A DNA stretch of 64,000 nt from Butyricimonas faecihominis. Lineage in GTDB: Bacteria; Bacteroidota; Bacteroidia; Bacteroidales; Marinifilaceae. This document shows positions 16,904 to 26,873 of this stretch, piece after piece; the stretch's first letter is position 1, and each line of letters starts with the position of its first letter. Location: contig NZ_AP028155.1 in assembly GCF_033096445.1 (NCBI RefSeq), positions 2,051,880 to 2,115,879 on the forward strand, given 5' to 3'. The notes beneath the pieces are model-generated. The model was not told where the DNA came from. It worked only from the letters and a program-made list of their open reading frames with translations, and made no database searches. The position numbers were made by a program, and so were the translations under genes.

Positions 16904-19900
16904 ATGAAAAAAATGGACAAAAACAGCCATTCCTCGGGTGGATTATGGCAAAAACAAGTAAGAATTATGAAGTTATGCTTTATCTTGACATTTATCGGCA
17001 TCCTACACCTTTCGGCTGCCACCTATTCACAAGATACGCGGTTGGACCTGAAGGTTAAGAACGCTTCTCTGGAAAGCGTGATGAACGACATCCGCACGCA
17101 ATCGGAGTATAGCTTTTTCTTCGATGACATCGCCGTGAAAAAAATCTCGAATATCACGCTGGACCTGAAAGGGGCCACGATAGAAGAAGTATTGGCTACT
17201 TGCCTGAAAAACACGGGATTCTCGTTCCGAGTTCTCGACAAGACGATTATTCTCTTCCGGGAACAAGCGAAAAACGACAAAAAGAAACTATTCATCATTC
17301 AGGGGAAGGTGTTGGACGAAAATAACAAACCGATGCCGGGAGTAACCGTCCTGCTGGATAGCACAAAAGTAGGAACCTCCACGGACATCGCCGGACATTT
17401 CGTACTTCCGTTACCCGAAGCCAAAGGTACTCTCGTGTTCTCGTTTATCGGCTACAAAACCCAAAAAGTAAAATACACGGACGGCAAATTAGTCATGGTA
17501 AAAATGCAGGCTGATGTGTCGGGATTGGATGAAGTACAAGTAGTTGCTTACGGTTCACAAAAGAAACGGACTCTTGTCAGTTCTATCTCCACGTTGAAAG
17601 CCGATGAAATGAAAGAACTCCCGACACATAGCCTGGAGAGCCTGTTACAAGGACACATGGCAGGAGTCGAAGTAAATAATCTTTCCGGAGCTCCCGGAGG
17701 TGGCGGAGCCATCGTGGCTATCCGGGGTTATAACTCATTCTTCGTTGACGGAGAAGGCAGCGACCGGAATTACGGAACGCCCCTTTACGTGGTTGACGGA
17801 GTCCCGATGCAAGCCTTTACTTCCCCGATCACGGGTACAAACACGCTATCCGATCTGGACCCGTCAATGATTGAATCTATCGAGGTTCTGAAAGATGCCG
17901 CCTCTGCTGCCATCTACGGCTCACGTGCCGGGAACGGGGTCATCCTGATTACCACCAAGAAAGGACGTGCCGGGAAAGCACAATTTGTTGCAAATGCCTC
18001 TTATTCCGCCTCTTGGTTACCGGAAACGATCAAAGTATGGGGAGGTAACATCATCCGGAATTACAACATGAATGCATACAGGAATACCGTGAAACCCTAT
18101 CAATCCGCAAACGGTAAATGGGTTATACCCAACTCCTACGAAGAAGTATATAAATACACAAAAAACAACGATTTCCCTATTTACAATTACTTTTTCGGTA
18201 ATCGGGACGGAGGACAAAACGCTTACATGTTACAAGATAGTTTGAACCCGTTCTACAACAATTCCACGGATTGGAACAGATATGCCTACCGAACTGCAAA
18301 AGTGTATAACGCCAACCTACAAGCAAGCGGGGGAAGCGAGAATTTCCGCTACATGATCGGAGCCGGATATTACAAGGAAGAAGGAATCATGATCGGGACA
18401 GACTTCGAACGTGTCAACGTGATAACCAATTTATCCGCACAACCCACGAAAAAAATCCAACTGGACAACCAAATATCCCTATCTTACAGTGACAGAAGCC
18501 GGGGAGGACGAGGTGGCTCCGGTCAGAAAATCGAGGGAATCAGCGTCGATCCGAACACCCAATCCTCTCTCCTACCGGGCAGTGACTATATTAAAGACAA
18601 TCTTTTGGAAGCATTGAACAATAACATAGAAAAGAATCTGAGTTACTCCTTACGTTACAATCTGGTACTTGATTACGAAATCATCCATAACATGCACTTG
18701 AAAGTGTCAGGCGGCCTTGACTATAATCAACAAAATCAAAATAACTTCCGTCCTAGCACGGCAGACACGGATTTCCACCGTTCCTATACAAAAGGAAGCA
18801 TAGGCAGAAGCTTGTCTATCCTCAACGAGAATTTACTCTCTTACCAATTCAAAATAAAAGAACATCATTATTTTGACATATTACTAGGACTTTCTTACCA
18901 AAAAGACCAGACCTACCTGAATGAAGGAAGTGCCAAAGACGGCCCTAATGACTACGTACATTACGCTAGCGGGCAGTGGGGTAACAGCAGTGGACTGGTT
19001 AATGAAAACTGGGGAAGCGACAAGGACAGTAATCCCACATGGAAGTCCGCCAGTACATACAAATCCAGTCTTGAAGAAGAACGCATGAACAGTTATTTCG
19101 GACGGCTGAGATACAATTTCAAAGAGAAATACATGCTGGAAGCTACGATCCGCCGGGACGGCTCCTCTGTATTCGGAGAAGACGTGCGCTGGGCTACCTT
19201 CCCCTCTGTGGCTGCAGGCTGGATTTTCTCGGATGAACCTTTTATAAAGAAATTCTACTGGCTAAGCTTCGGAAAAATCCGTGCCAGTTGGGGACGTTCA
19301 GGACAAAAGTTTTACCAACCTTACCTGGCACATGGCCTGATGGGCCCCAGCGGACAATATTTTCTGGGAAAAGAAGGAATGATGCCAGATCGCTTGGGTG
19401 GACTTTTAAACCGGAAATTAAGTTGGGAAAAAACCGACCAATATGATCTCGGCTTGGATGTCAGTTTTCTTGACTACCGAATTAAAATGACATTGGATTA
19501 TTACTACCGCTACACGAAAGGTCAGCTAAGACAAGTAGACTTACCTGGCAACCTAAACCTGATGACATTCCAATGGCAGAATGCCCTTGCCGTATCCAAC
19601 GAAGGGTTGGAAATGGAATTAACGGCTGATATATTCCGGGAAACTACAGTAAAATGGAGAACGAAAATAAATGTATCCAGAAACTGGAACCGTTTCGAAA
19701 AGAGTGGTGACGGTTACGACTATGGAAATAATATTATCGGGAAACCACTGTACAACATTTTGGCGTATAAAATGGAAGGCTTTTATAACAATATGGATGA
19801 GATTCCCTATTATTTAAGACCCAGTGGAATGTTATATCCGCTTGGTACAACCAGTGGCGTATTCTTTACCGGAACTCGTCGTTTGGCAGACTTAAACGGC

Positions 19901-20452
19901 AACGGGTCTATCACGGACAACGATATGTATTATGCGGCAAGTCCCCTTCCGGTTGCTCATGGTGGAATCATCAATGAAATCACTTGGAAACAATTTGACT
20001 TGAATATTTTCTTCATATACTCTATCGGGAGACACATTTTAAGAACCTATGATGACCGCTCTTTAACCCCCAATGCAGATGGAGCTCCTTTATATGTCAA
20101 CGTGGAAAAAATAAATGCATGGACTGGAGAAGAAAACAGCAAACCGAAATATCCTCATTTGATTGCCTATGAAGTAGGCAATCAATACAGCGGACGATAT
20201 GATTGTGATATTGAGAAAGTACACATGCTTCGACTGAAACAATTGACTCTAGGATACAATCTGCACCAGCAATTCGCACAAAAAATCGGATTGACAAGCG
20301 CCCGTATATTTTTGACAGCCGAGAATCTATTCTTGCTTACTAATTATTCCGGCTTAGATCCTGAAATTGTGGACATTACCAAAGGCATTGATAATAGCGG
20401 AGCATATCCCCTACCCCGGAAATTCTCTGTCGGATTAACTGTAAACTTTTAA
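16904..20452 (+). CDS. SusC/RagA-type TonB-dependent receptor with STN domain
   Basis: An outer-membrane transporter of 1182 residues. A basic N-terminal extension precedes the signal peptide (about residues 22-45), and an STN signalling domain spans about 48-122. A carboxypeptidase-like beta-sandwich (about 128-215) is followed by the plug, with AYGSQKKRTLVSS and the LYVVDGVPM/IEVLKDAASAAIYGSRAGNGV segment (about 300-350). A long beta-barrel ends in FSVGLTVNF. STN plus neighbouring FecR and ECF sigma indicate substrate-induced autoregulation. Because the partners are fasciclin-like and thioredoxin proteins rather than glycan hydrolases, the ligand may be a peptide or other non-glycan molecule; that is inference. 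Confidence 0.95.
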   Translation: MKKMDKNSHSSGGLWQKQVRIMKLCFILTFIGILHLSAATYSQDTRLDLKVKNASLESVMNDIRTQSEYSFFFDDIAVKKISNITLDLKGATIEEVLATCLKNTGFSFRVLDKTIILFREQAKNDKKKLFIIQGKVLDENNKPMPGVTVLLDSTKVGTSTDIAGHFVLPLPEAKGTLVFSFIGYKTQKVKYTDGKLVMVKMQADVSGLDEVQVVAYGSQKKRTLVSSISTLKADEMKELPTHSLESLLQGHMAGVEVNNLSGAPGGGGAIVAIRGYNSFFVDGEGSDRNYGTPLYVVDGVPMQAFTSPITGTNTLSDLDPSMIESIEVLKDAASAAIYGSRAGNGVILITTKKGRAGKAQFVANASYSASWLPETIKVWGGNIIRNYNMNAYRNTVKPYQSANGKWVIPNSYEEVYKYTKNNDFPIYNYFFGNRDGGQNAYMLQDSLNPFYNNSTDWNRYAYRTAKVYNANLQASGGSENFRYMIGAGYYKEEGIMIGTDFERVNVITNLSAQPTKKIQLDNQISLSYSDRSRGGRGGSGQKIEGISVDPNTQSSLLPGSDYIKDNLLEALNNNIEKNLSYSLRYNLVLDYEIIHNMHLKVSGGLDYNQQNQNNFRPSTADTDFHRSYTKGSIGRSLSILNENLLSYQFKIKEHHYFDILLGLSYQKDQTYLNEGSAKDGPNDYVHYASGQWGNSSGLVNENWGSDKDSNPTWKSASTYKSSLEEERMNSYFGRLRYNFKEKYMLEATIRRDGSSVFGEDVRWATFPSVAAGWIFSDEPFIKKFYWLSFGKIRASWGRSGQKFYQPYLAHGLMGPSGQYFLGKEGMMPDRLGGLLNRKLSWEKTDQYDLGLDVSFLDYRIKMTLDYYYRYTKGQLRQVDLPGNLNLMTFQWQNALAVSNEGLEMELTADIFRETTVKWRTKINVSRNWNRFEKSGDGYDYGNNIIGKPLYNILAYKMEGFYNNMDEIPYYLRPSGMLYPLGTTSGVFFTGTRRLADLNGNGSITDNDMYYAASPLPVAHGGIINEITWKQFDLNIFFIYSIGRHILRTYDDRSLTPNADGAPLYVNVEKINAWTGEENSKPKYPHLIAYEVGNQYSGRYDCDIEKVHMLRLKQLTLGYNLHQQFAQKIGLTSARIFLTAENLFLLTNYSGLDPEIVDITKGIDNSGAYPLPRKFSVGLTVNF

Positions 20453-20464
20453 CACGTGTTGATT

Positions 20465-22024
20465 ATGAAAAAAATAATATTCCTTTTATTATTCCTGCCA
20501 TTTTACTCGTGTAACGACTGGCTGGATGTGGAATCGGAAATTTCCGTCACATACCGGAATTATTTCCAAAGTGAAAGCGACTTAGAAAAGATTCTGGTAA
20601 CCATGTTCGGTTCCGAAAAAAACATTCTCGCTTATGGAGGTCGTTATCTTGATTATGTAGGACTCCCGTGTGATTACCCAAGTACATATACAAAACCTTA
20701 CCAAGAATTAAATTATGAAACTTTTTGGAGTAAAGGATGTGACAATTTTATGTCATGGAGTACTTACTACGCAACAATTTATATGGCAAACTTTCTACGG
20801 GATAACCAGTATCGAATCAAGAATATTCCTAAAGAACGTGTAAATTACTGGATGGCACAAGCAAATTTTATCAAAGGATTAATGTATTTCAAAATAGCCC
20901 AACACTGGGGAGAGGCTCCGATCGCTCCCGGTTCAGAGGAAGCAGAAGCCCGTGCCAAAAGCCCGGTTGACACCGTTCTTGCAGAAGCAATCCGTTGTGC
21001 GAAAGCAGCCTTGATTCTCCCACCCCATGATAAATTAACAGATGCCAACGGCGCAGCGATAACTTCACGACAATATGCCAGCTTGGGATCCGTACACACG
21101 CTACTGGCAAATATTTATGCATGGATGGGAGGACTCTATGATAAAGAAGAGTTCTGGAAAAAAGCCGAACAAGAGGCATCCTTGGTAATTGAGGGGAAAG
21201 CTGGATTTTATGATCTGGAAAATAATATCAGCTTGCTGATCCAAAATACGTTAGGTAAAGCAAGAGCCACCAAAGAAGTTATCTTTTCAATAGAAGTCAA
21301 TGAACAAGATGACCGGTGGTATGATATAGCTAACCTTGAATTACGTTATCCCGGTACCCTGCTAATCAACTACCCTTACACGGAAACTGATCCCAGAAAA
21401 ATAAATAATGCTCTTAGAGAAGAACGAATCTCGGTAAATGCCGTGAAACAACTTTTCCCAGACCCGGAAGATCAACGAAGAAAAGAATACTGGTACAAAT
21501 TAGGAGAAGAGCTTACCATTGAAGGAGAAGAAACTCCTTTCAAGCCTCGTTTTGCCTACATTAATAAATGGCGGGATGCGGTAAAAACCACTAATCCTGT
21601 ATTCATCATGCAAAATATCGGTGTTATAGCAATGGACGGGAACCGCATTATATGGCGTTTGGCTGACCTGATTCTTTTACGGGCAGAATGTAGGGCCCAT
21701 CTGGGGATGACAACCGAAGCCCTAAAAGACCTGGACCGGATAAGGGACCGTGCCGGATTAAAAGGATATACAGGAGCCACGAACAAAACCTCTTTGTTAA
21801 AAGAAATCTTCCATGAACGGGAAAGAGAATTGTTCGGCGAAGGCGAACGTTATTTTGATATTGTCCGTAACGGTTATTTCCGGGAAGAACTGAAAGGCAA
21901 TTACAAAACCTTGTCCGAACAGGATGTAAAAGACGGGGCTCTTTATTTACGTATACACAACAATGCATTCACTAAAAATCCATTAATGAAACAAAATTTA
22001 TTCTGGTTATGGCATCAAAATTAA
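20465..22024 (+). CDS. SusD/RagB-family surface lipoprotein
   Basis: The 519-residue SusD partner of the adjacent SusC. The lipobox is FLPFYSCNDWLD near residue 19 of the protein starting at ATG 20465, chosen over an upstream GTG because it begins the signal peptide. TPR-like helices and the C-terminal RERELFGEGERYFDIVRNGY motif are typical. It would form the lid of the SusC pore on the cell surface. It follows susC by 12 bp and overlaps the next gene. Confidence 0.94.
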   Translation: MKKIIFLLLFLPFYSCNDWLDVESEISVTYRNYFQSESDLEKILVTMFGSEKNILAYGGRYLDYVGLPCDYPSTYTKPYQELNYETFWSKGCDNFMSWSTYYATIYMANFLRDNQYRIKNIPKERVNYWMAQANFIKGLMYFKIAQHWGEAPIAPGSEEAEARAKSPVDTVLAEAIRCAKAALILPPHDKLTDANGAAITSRQYASLGSVHTLLANIYAWMGGLYDKEEFWKKAEQEASLVIEGKAGFYDLENNISLLIQNTLGKARATKEVIFSIEVNEQDDRWYDIANLELRYPGTLLINYPYTETDPRKINNALREERISVNAVKQLFPDPEDQRRKEYWYKLGEELTIEGEETPFKPRFAYINKWRDAVKTTNPVFIMQNIGVIAMDGNRIIWRLADLILLRAECRAHLGMTTEALKDLDRIRDRAGLKGYTGATNKTSLLKEIFHERERELFGEGERYFDIVRNGYFREELKGNYKTLSEQDVKDGALYLRIHNNAFTKNPLMKQNLFWLWHQN

Positions 22025-22701
22025 ATTATATCACAATAGATCTTATACTTCTGACCACACTCTGTATGTGTTCATGCACAAAGTATAATTATGTTGACGG
22101 CGGCACGGCAAATGGCATACATAATTGTTCCATGTGGGAATATTTCGAAAGTCATCTCACGGACTGGGATTCGACAATGATCATGATCGAACATGCCGGG
22201 TTAAAACCCATTTTTGAAGGCAAAGGCGGCTACGATCAGATTTCATTTTTCGGAGTCACGAGTTTAAGTATTGTCCATTTCATCTTGGACCATAATCAAG
22301 AACTGGACGATTTGAAAGATTATTACGGTGAAGAAGTGGATGAAAGCGAATACTGGCACCGGGTAACAGACATCCCGGCAGAAACTTGTGCCAGAATCTT
22401 AAAGGACTTGATCATCACGAAACGCTTGATGCTGGAAGAGGTACCCGAAGGTTACCGGACACAGGAAGGCCTGACTAATGAAGAATCAGGGGGAATGGTG
22501 GTTCCGACACTAGGCCGTTCCTTGTTTATTTGGACATACTGGGAAGATTACGGCGGAGTGGAGAAAGCCGGAGCCCATCAATTATGGATAGCGAAACAGG
22601 GAAACGGAAACACGGACTGGCGGGTCGCCTCTACCAACATCCAGACGAACAACGGTGTGGTTCACGCCCTAGGATATGACCTTCAATTGATTAATTTTTA
22701 A
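22009..22701 (+). CDS. Fasciclin-like lipoprotein of the SusCD locus
   Basis: A 230-residue lipoprotein with lipobox LCMCSCTKY near residue 23. The body resembles a single fasciclin (FAS1) domain: MWEYFESHLTDWDSTMIMIEHAGL, interrupted by a variable part, and QISFFGVTSLSI corresponding to the FAS1 H1 box. The ATG lies inside the susD coding sequence, overlapping it by 16 bp, so translation is probably coupled. FAS1-like lipoproteins recur in SusCD loci of Odoribacteraceae and may help ligand capture; this is family context, not proof. Confidence 0.65.
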   Translation: MASKLNYITIDLILLTTLCMCSCTKYNYVDGGTANGIHNCSMWEYFESHLTDWDSTMIMIEHAGLKPIFEGKGGYDQISFFGVTSLSIVHFILDHNQELDDLKDYYGEEVDESEYWHRVTDIPAETCARILKDLIITKRLMLEEVPEGYRTQEGLTNEESGGMVVPTLGRSLFIWTYWEDYGGVEKAGAHQLWIAKQGNGNTDWRVASTNIQTNNGVVHALGYDLQLINF

Positions 22702-22709
22702 ATGTGACC

Positions 22710-23486
22710 ATGATGAGAACAATCATACTTTTATTAATACTCGGATGTTCCATTCTCTTTTTCGGATGTCACGATGTCACGGTTGGCTACCTGTTCACGG
22801 AAAATGCCGGATATTCCAAAGACACCCTATACATTTTCAGTATAGAAGGAAAAATTGAAAAATTAGAGGGAAATCTTGAATACTTAAAGGAATTCACGGC
22901 GGAACTTCAGAAAGAACTAGACCGACTAGAAGAAGATGCCAATAAATTATATTCAAAATTAGACGAAATCTATGATGCTCAAGATATTCTGTATGACGAA
23001 TATTACGATCCGGCAACAACTGTTGCCAGAAAAGAAGAGCTGATGATTGAAATACAAAAACTATCGGACCGGGCAGATGAACTTTATGAACAAGTTGGAG
23101 AAGTCGATCAACAGCAAGCCGACATCTCAGACCAGATTGATAATGCGTCAAATGAATTAGGAATGGATTCCCCGAATGTCATAAAAGAACAGATCAGGAA
23201 ATACCAAGAACAGATTGACTTTAACATTCCTTGGAGGACTTCCCAAATTGAAAGCGTTTTAGGAACAGAACCCATCATTTATACGGTTCTGGACGCAAAG
23301 AACACGCAAGGAAACGGAGATAAGTTCATGGAATACGTGCACGTGCAAGGCGGAGGACTTATCTACGTGGACCTTGGCGTTGAAAAACATGTTCCGGCAG
23401 GTGCCTACACGGTAACTCTGGAGATCAGGAATGAAGGAAGGACAAGAATAATGGAGGACGTGTATACCTTCGTCATTCAAAACTAG
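22710..23486 (+). CDS. Coiled-coil lipoprotein of the SusCD locus
   Basis: A 258-residue lipoprotein with lipobox SILFFGCHDV near residue 18. I chose ATG 22710 over GTG 22704. After a short N-terminal beta-segment, residues ~45-165 form a long, acidic, heptad-rich coiled coil with two antiparallel halves around YDPATTVARKEE. A C-terminal beta-rich domain (~180-258) follows, containing VPAGAYTVTLEIRNEG and resembling an immunoglobulin-like fold. I do not recognise a named family. Its place in the operon suggests an accessory surface subunit of the receptor. Confidence 0.6.
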   Translation: MMRTIILLLILGCSILFFGCHDVTVGYLFTENAGYSKDTLYIFSIEGKIEKLEGNLEYLKEFTAELQKELDRLEEDANKLYSKLDEIYDAQDILYDEYYDPATTVARKEELMIEIQKLSDRADELYEQVGEVDQQQADISDQIDNASNELGMDSPNVIKEQIRKYQEQIDFNIPWRTSQIESVLGTEPIIYTVLDAKNTQGNGDKFMEYVHVQGGGLIYVDLGVEKHVPAGAYTVTLEIRNEGRTRIMEDVYTFVIQN

Positions 23487-23502
23487 TCATTCCCCCAAAC
23501 AC

Positions 23503-23552
23503 CCCCTCCCCTCTATGTAAACGGGAGGGGACTCTCCTTCTTTGTAAGAAGA
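23503..23552. repeat. GC-rich hairpin pair (CCCCTCCC family)
   Basis: CCCCTCCC (23503-23510) pairs with GGGAGGGG (23523-23530), followed by CTTCTT-tgt-AAGAAG near 23538-23552. It lies between two genes of the SusCD operon. The C/G-rich arms resemble the hairpins at 45.6 and 57.6 kb. Confidence 0.5.
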
Positions 23553-23616
23553 AGCTAGAATGGTGGTCATAAAAATTAATTTCATAAATCATTTTACAAT
23601 TTTATAGTACACCGAA

Positions 23617-24894
23617 ATGAAAAAACTACTCTATTTATTCATGTTCCTTTACTTGGGAACATGGGGAGAATTATCCGCCCAAATGCTTCTGTTCAAAGGA
23701 ACTTTTGAAGAGGCTTTAAAGAAAGCGCAAGCGGAAAAGAAAGACTTGTTCGTGGATTTTTATGCTGATTGGTGCGGCCCATGCAAAATAATGGCAGACA
23801 ATATATTTACACGGCAAGAAGTCGGTAAATATTTCAATTCCAATTTTGTATGCGTACAGGTTAACGTTGAGGCGGGTGAAAATAAAGTATTAACTAAAAA
23901 ATATAATGTAACAGCCTTGCCCACAATGGTATTCATCAGCCGGAACGGTAAAGAAATGCGACGCATCCAAGGAGCCGTTTCCCCGGAGGATTTAATACAA
24001 AATGGCAAAATAGCCTTGGGAGAAGCATTGAGTTTCGAACAATTATACGAAAAATATAAAAAAGAGAAAAACGACTTCACCATACAACAACAGTTATTGA
24101 TAGAAGCTCCCCGTTTTATTGCTACCCAAAGCGGATACAACAGGCAAAAATGGGGTTCCCGAATCGAGAGCCTTTTCCCGGAATACTGTAAAAACAAAAA
24201 ATTAGAGAACATGATCAACGGCACGGACTTTTATATCCTAACCCTGTATCACCCGCAAGCAGAGAAAGAAGACCCAATCTTTGATTTCGTGACAAAAAAT
24301 TATAAAAGGTTTGCAGACTCCGTGGATAAACCGACGATCTTCAGTTATCTGGTCAGTCTAAATAACGGATATATTATTCGTTCATGCAGAAAGGGAGACC
24401 TCAGTTACAAGGAACGTCTGAAACGGGTAAGCGGAGATTTAAAAGACATATACTCCGAATTCTCTTTCGGCACTCTCTCCGCCCAAGAAGCCACGACCTT
24501 ACTGGCAGACGCCACGTATAACCTATACCGCCATAACGAAGATTTGTTTTTCGAGAACATGAACAAATATTATTCCGGAAAAGGCGAACTGGTCGAGTGG
24601 GGAGATTACGCACAAGCTCTGGAGGACCTTGCCATTGTTTTTGAAGGCAAGATGTCCAAGAATGCTTACATGAAATGTATTCCTTGGATCTCGAAAGCTT
24701 TAGAAATGAATATCGATGCAGAAACCCGAACGCGTTTACTGATGATGTTGGGCGATTGCCTGAAAAACACGGGGAATAAAGAAAAAGCCAAACAGACTTA
24801 CAATCAAGCCTTTCTGACCTGTACCCAGATCGTAAACAAAATGCAAGCAAAACAACTTCAAGAAATCATCCAACAAACATTAAAAGAACTATAA
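23617..24894 (+). CDS. Exported thioredoxin-fold protein of the SusCD locus
   Basis: A 425-residue protein with a signal peptide ending near LSAQ (residue 22). The thioredoxin domain (about 25-135) has the DWCGPCK redox motif near residue 51 and the cis-Pro loop TALPTMVF near 103. The remaining ~290 residues are helical and look TPR-like, with SAQEATTLLADATYNLYRHN and GNKEKAKQTYNQAF. It is likely a periplasmic disulfide reductase or chaperone linked to the SusCD system. A paralogue of the same layout lies at 60540-61982, beside a second SusD. Confidence 0.8.
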   Translation: MKKLLYLFMFLYLGTWGELSAQMLLFKGTFEEALKKAQAEKKDLFVDFYADWCGPCKIMADNIFTRQEVGKYFNSNFVCVQVNVEAGENKVLTKKYNVTALPTMVFISRNGKEMRRIQGAVSPEDLIQNGKIALGEALSFEQLYEKYKKEKNDFTIQQQLLIEAPRFIATQSGYNRQKWGSRIESLFPEYCKNKKLENMINGTDFYILTLYHPQAEKEDPIFDFVTKNYKRFADSVDKPTIFSYLVSLNNGYIIRSCRKGDLSYKERLKRVSGDLKDIYSEFSFGTLSAQEATTLLADATYNLYRHNEDLFFENMNKYYSGKGELVEWGDYAQALEDLAIVFEGKMSKNAYMKCIPWISKALEMNIDAETRTRLLMMLGDCLKNTGNKEKAKQTYNQAFLTCTQIVNKMQAKQLQEIIQQTLKEL

Positions 24895-24922
24895 ATGTGC
24901 GTGCAAAAGTTTCCGAAACTTC

Positions 24923-24956
24923 ACAGAGGGGCCTACAAAAACCCCTCTGTTTTCTT
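24923..24956. terminator. Bidirectional terminator between thioredoxin and PP2C genes
   Basis: ACAGAGGGG (24923-24931) pairs with CCCCTCTGT (24942-24950) across a 10-nt loop and is followed by a T-run on the plus strand. The stop codon of the convergent PP2C gene lies inside the loop. Confidence 0.85.
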
Positions 24957-26873
24957 TTTTCCACGGGCATTAAGCCGAAAACTCATCACGGTCAAATCAT
25001 CCGATTGTTCCGCATTCCCGACAAAACGTTTCACATCCCCGACCACTTTATCCACCATTTGCCGTGGCGCAAGTCTGGGATGACCTGCCACCAAGTTAAA
25101 TAACCGATCTATCTTATAAAATTTAGATCGTTCATTTTGAGCTTCCGACACCCCATCTGTGTACAAAAGCAACTGAGAACCCGGAGCAAAATAGCACTCC
25201 TGTTCCTCGTAATCATAATCAGAAGTAACACCCAAAGGTAAATTATCCGCAGTCTTGAAGAAAGACACGGTTCCATCCGGGGCAATCAATAACGGGTAAG
25301 GATGTCCCGCATTACAAAATCTCAGACGATTCGTGTTCAGATTCAACACCCCGGCAAAAAAAGTAATAAACATACTCGTATTCCCGGTCCGAATCAAGCT
25401 TTGGTTCATCAAATTCATGATATAATTCAAAGAAGTATCCCGCAGGGCCAAAGATCGCATCTGGCTGATCGTGGTTGCCATAAACAAGGAGGCAGGAACT
25501 CCTTTCCCCGAAACGTCCCCAATAGCGAAACCAAACTCATCCTCGTTCAGCATCAAATAATCATACAAATCCCCTCCTACCTGACGAGCCGGATGCAACA
25601 CGGCATGAATATCAATACATTCGGCTCCAAAGGTGGGGACAAATTGTTTCGGAACCATTCCCAATTGAATATCATGGGCAATACGCAACTCACTCTCGAT
25701 CTTTTCATTCGCTGTCGTTGTCTGGCGCAACTGGTCCACGTACTCCGTCAATTGTTGTTGCATGAAAAGAAACGATTCGTACAACTCACCTAATTCATCC
25801 TTAGACCGAATACGTGGCAACGGAGTGTTAAAGTTTCCTCGGGCCACATCTCGGGCAGAAGCAGCAAATATCGTCAGTGGTTTTGTGATTCGTCGTACAG
25901 CCACAAAACAAATAAAATAAACAAATAACAACAACAGGACAAAGCCAATCAGCAGATACATATTAAATTTGCTCAACTTACCAAACACCTGATCGTATGG
26001 ACAAATTACCGCCATGTACCAATCAGTTGCCACTACCGGCGTGTAATACACATAGGACAGAACTCCCCCATCGTCCACGATGATACTACCACTTTTCCCG
26101 GCTGCCATCTCGTTTACCAGAATAGTAACATTCGTATCCCGTGCCTCTTTTGCCGTTTCGAACATATTTTGACCAATCATCACCTCCCCTTCCCTGCGCA
26201 AGATATAACGTCCCTGTTTGTCAATAACCACGGTATAACTACCCTTGTAAGGCTTGATCGAATCGACCAGATCGCGCAACCATCGATTGGTTAAATCCAC
26301 AGATAAAATACCAATTAGTTCATTCTTTTCCCCATGAACCGGGACCGCGTAAGACGTCGTGATCACATCCGGATCTCCCGCATCCCGATAGGGCTTACTC
26401 CAGTATCGGTGTTCCCTCGCACCTTTGTACCAGCCTTTCTCAAAATAATTGTAATCTTCACTCCCTACTTGAATGGTCTTCACGGAATCTCCGACCATAT
26501 AAGAATAAGGTGCAAAATAATGTCCCTTTTCCGGAAAATAGTAAGGTTCAAAAGCGATCGCGCAACCAAAAATCTCCGGGTTATCTTTTACAATCCGCCG
26601 AGTGATACCAAACAAAGAATCCGGCTCCTTTACATATTCAACGATCATCCATCCCAGATTTTCAGGAATCTTTTCCACCTTACTCAACAACGCACTCACG
26701 CGCAAATTCGCCTGATCAGCCATACTTTCAATCTTATCCTCGGCCTCCTGCGACAACGTTTCCGTTGAGTAATGATAAAATACGCCCACTAAAACAAAAG
26801 AAAGAATTGTAATGAACGAAATCACATACAAACTCAATTTAGCAGGAAAAGATTTTTTATATCGATCAAACAT
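24933..26873 (-). CDS. Membrane-bound sensor PP2C/SpoIIE-type phosphatase
   Basis: A 646-residue signalling protein. One transmembrane helix lies near residue 15-35, and a periplasmic dCACHE-like sensor spans about 40-300. A second helix near 305-325 leads to a HAMP linker with RRITKPLTIFAASARDVARGN, then a coiled coil (about 375-410). A C-terminal SpoIIE/PP2C phosphatase has GGDLYDYL, FAIGDVSGKGVPASLFMA and LLLYTDGVSEAQN. Such proteins usually dephosphorylate anti-anti-sigma factors; none is encoded nearby. ATG 26873 was preferred to an upstream TTG. Confidence 0.9.
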   Translation of the reverse strand: MFDRYKKSFPAKLSLYVISFITILSFVLVGVFYHYSTETLSQEAEDKIESMADQANLRVSALLSKVEKIPENLGWMIVEYVKEPDSLFGITRRIVKDNPEIFGCAIAFEPYYFPEKGHYFAPYSYMVGDSVKTIQVGSEDYNYFEKGWYKGAREHRYWSKPYRDAGDPDVITTSYAVPVHGEKNELIGILSVDLTNRWLRDLVDSIKPYKGSYTVVIDKQGRYILRREGEVMIGQNMFETAKEARDTNVTILVNEMAAGKSGSIIVDDGGVLSYVYYTPVVATDWYMAVICPYDQVFGKLSKFNMYLLIGFVLLLLFVYFICFVAVRRITKPLTIFAASARDVARGNFNTPLPRIRSKDELGELYESFLFMQQQLTEYVDQLRQTTTANEKIESELRIAHDIQLGMVPKQFVPTFGAECIDIHAVLHPARQVGGDLYDYLMLNEDEFGFAIGDVSGKGVPASLFMATTISQMRSLALRDTSLNYIMNLMNQSLIRTGNTSMFITFFAGVLNLNTNRLRFCNAGHPYPLLIAPDGTVSFFKTADNLPLGVTSDYDYEEQECYFAPGSQLLLYTDGVSEAQNERSKFYKIDRLFNLVAGHPRLAPRQMVDKVVGDVKRFVGNAEQSDDLTVMSFRLNARGKKKTEGFL

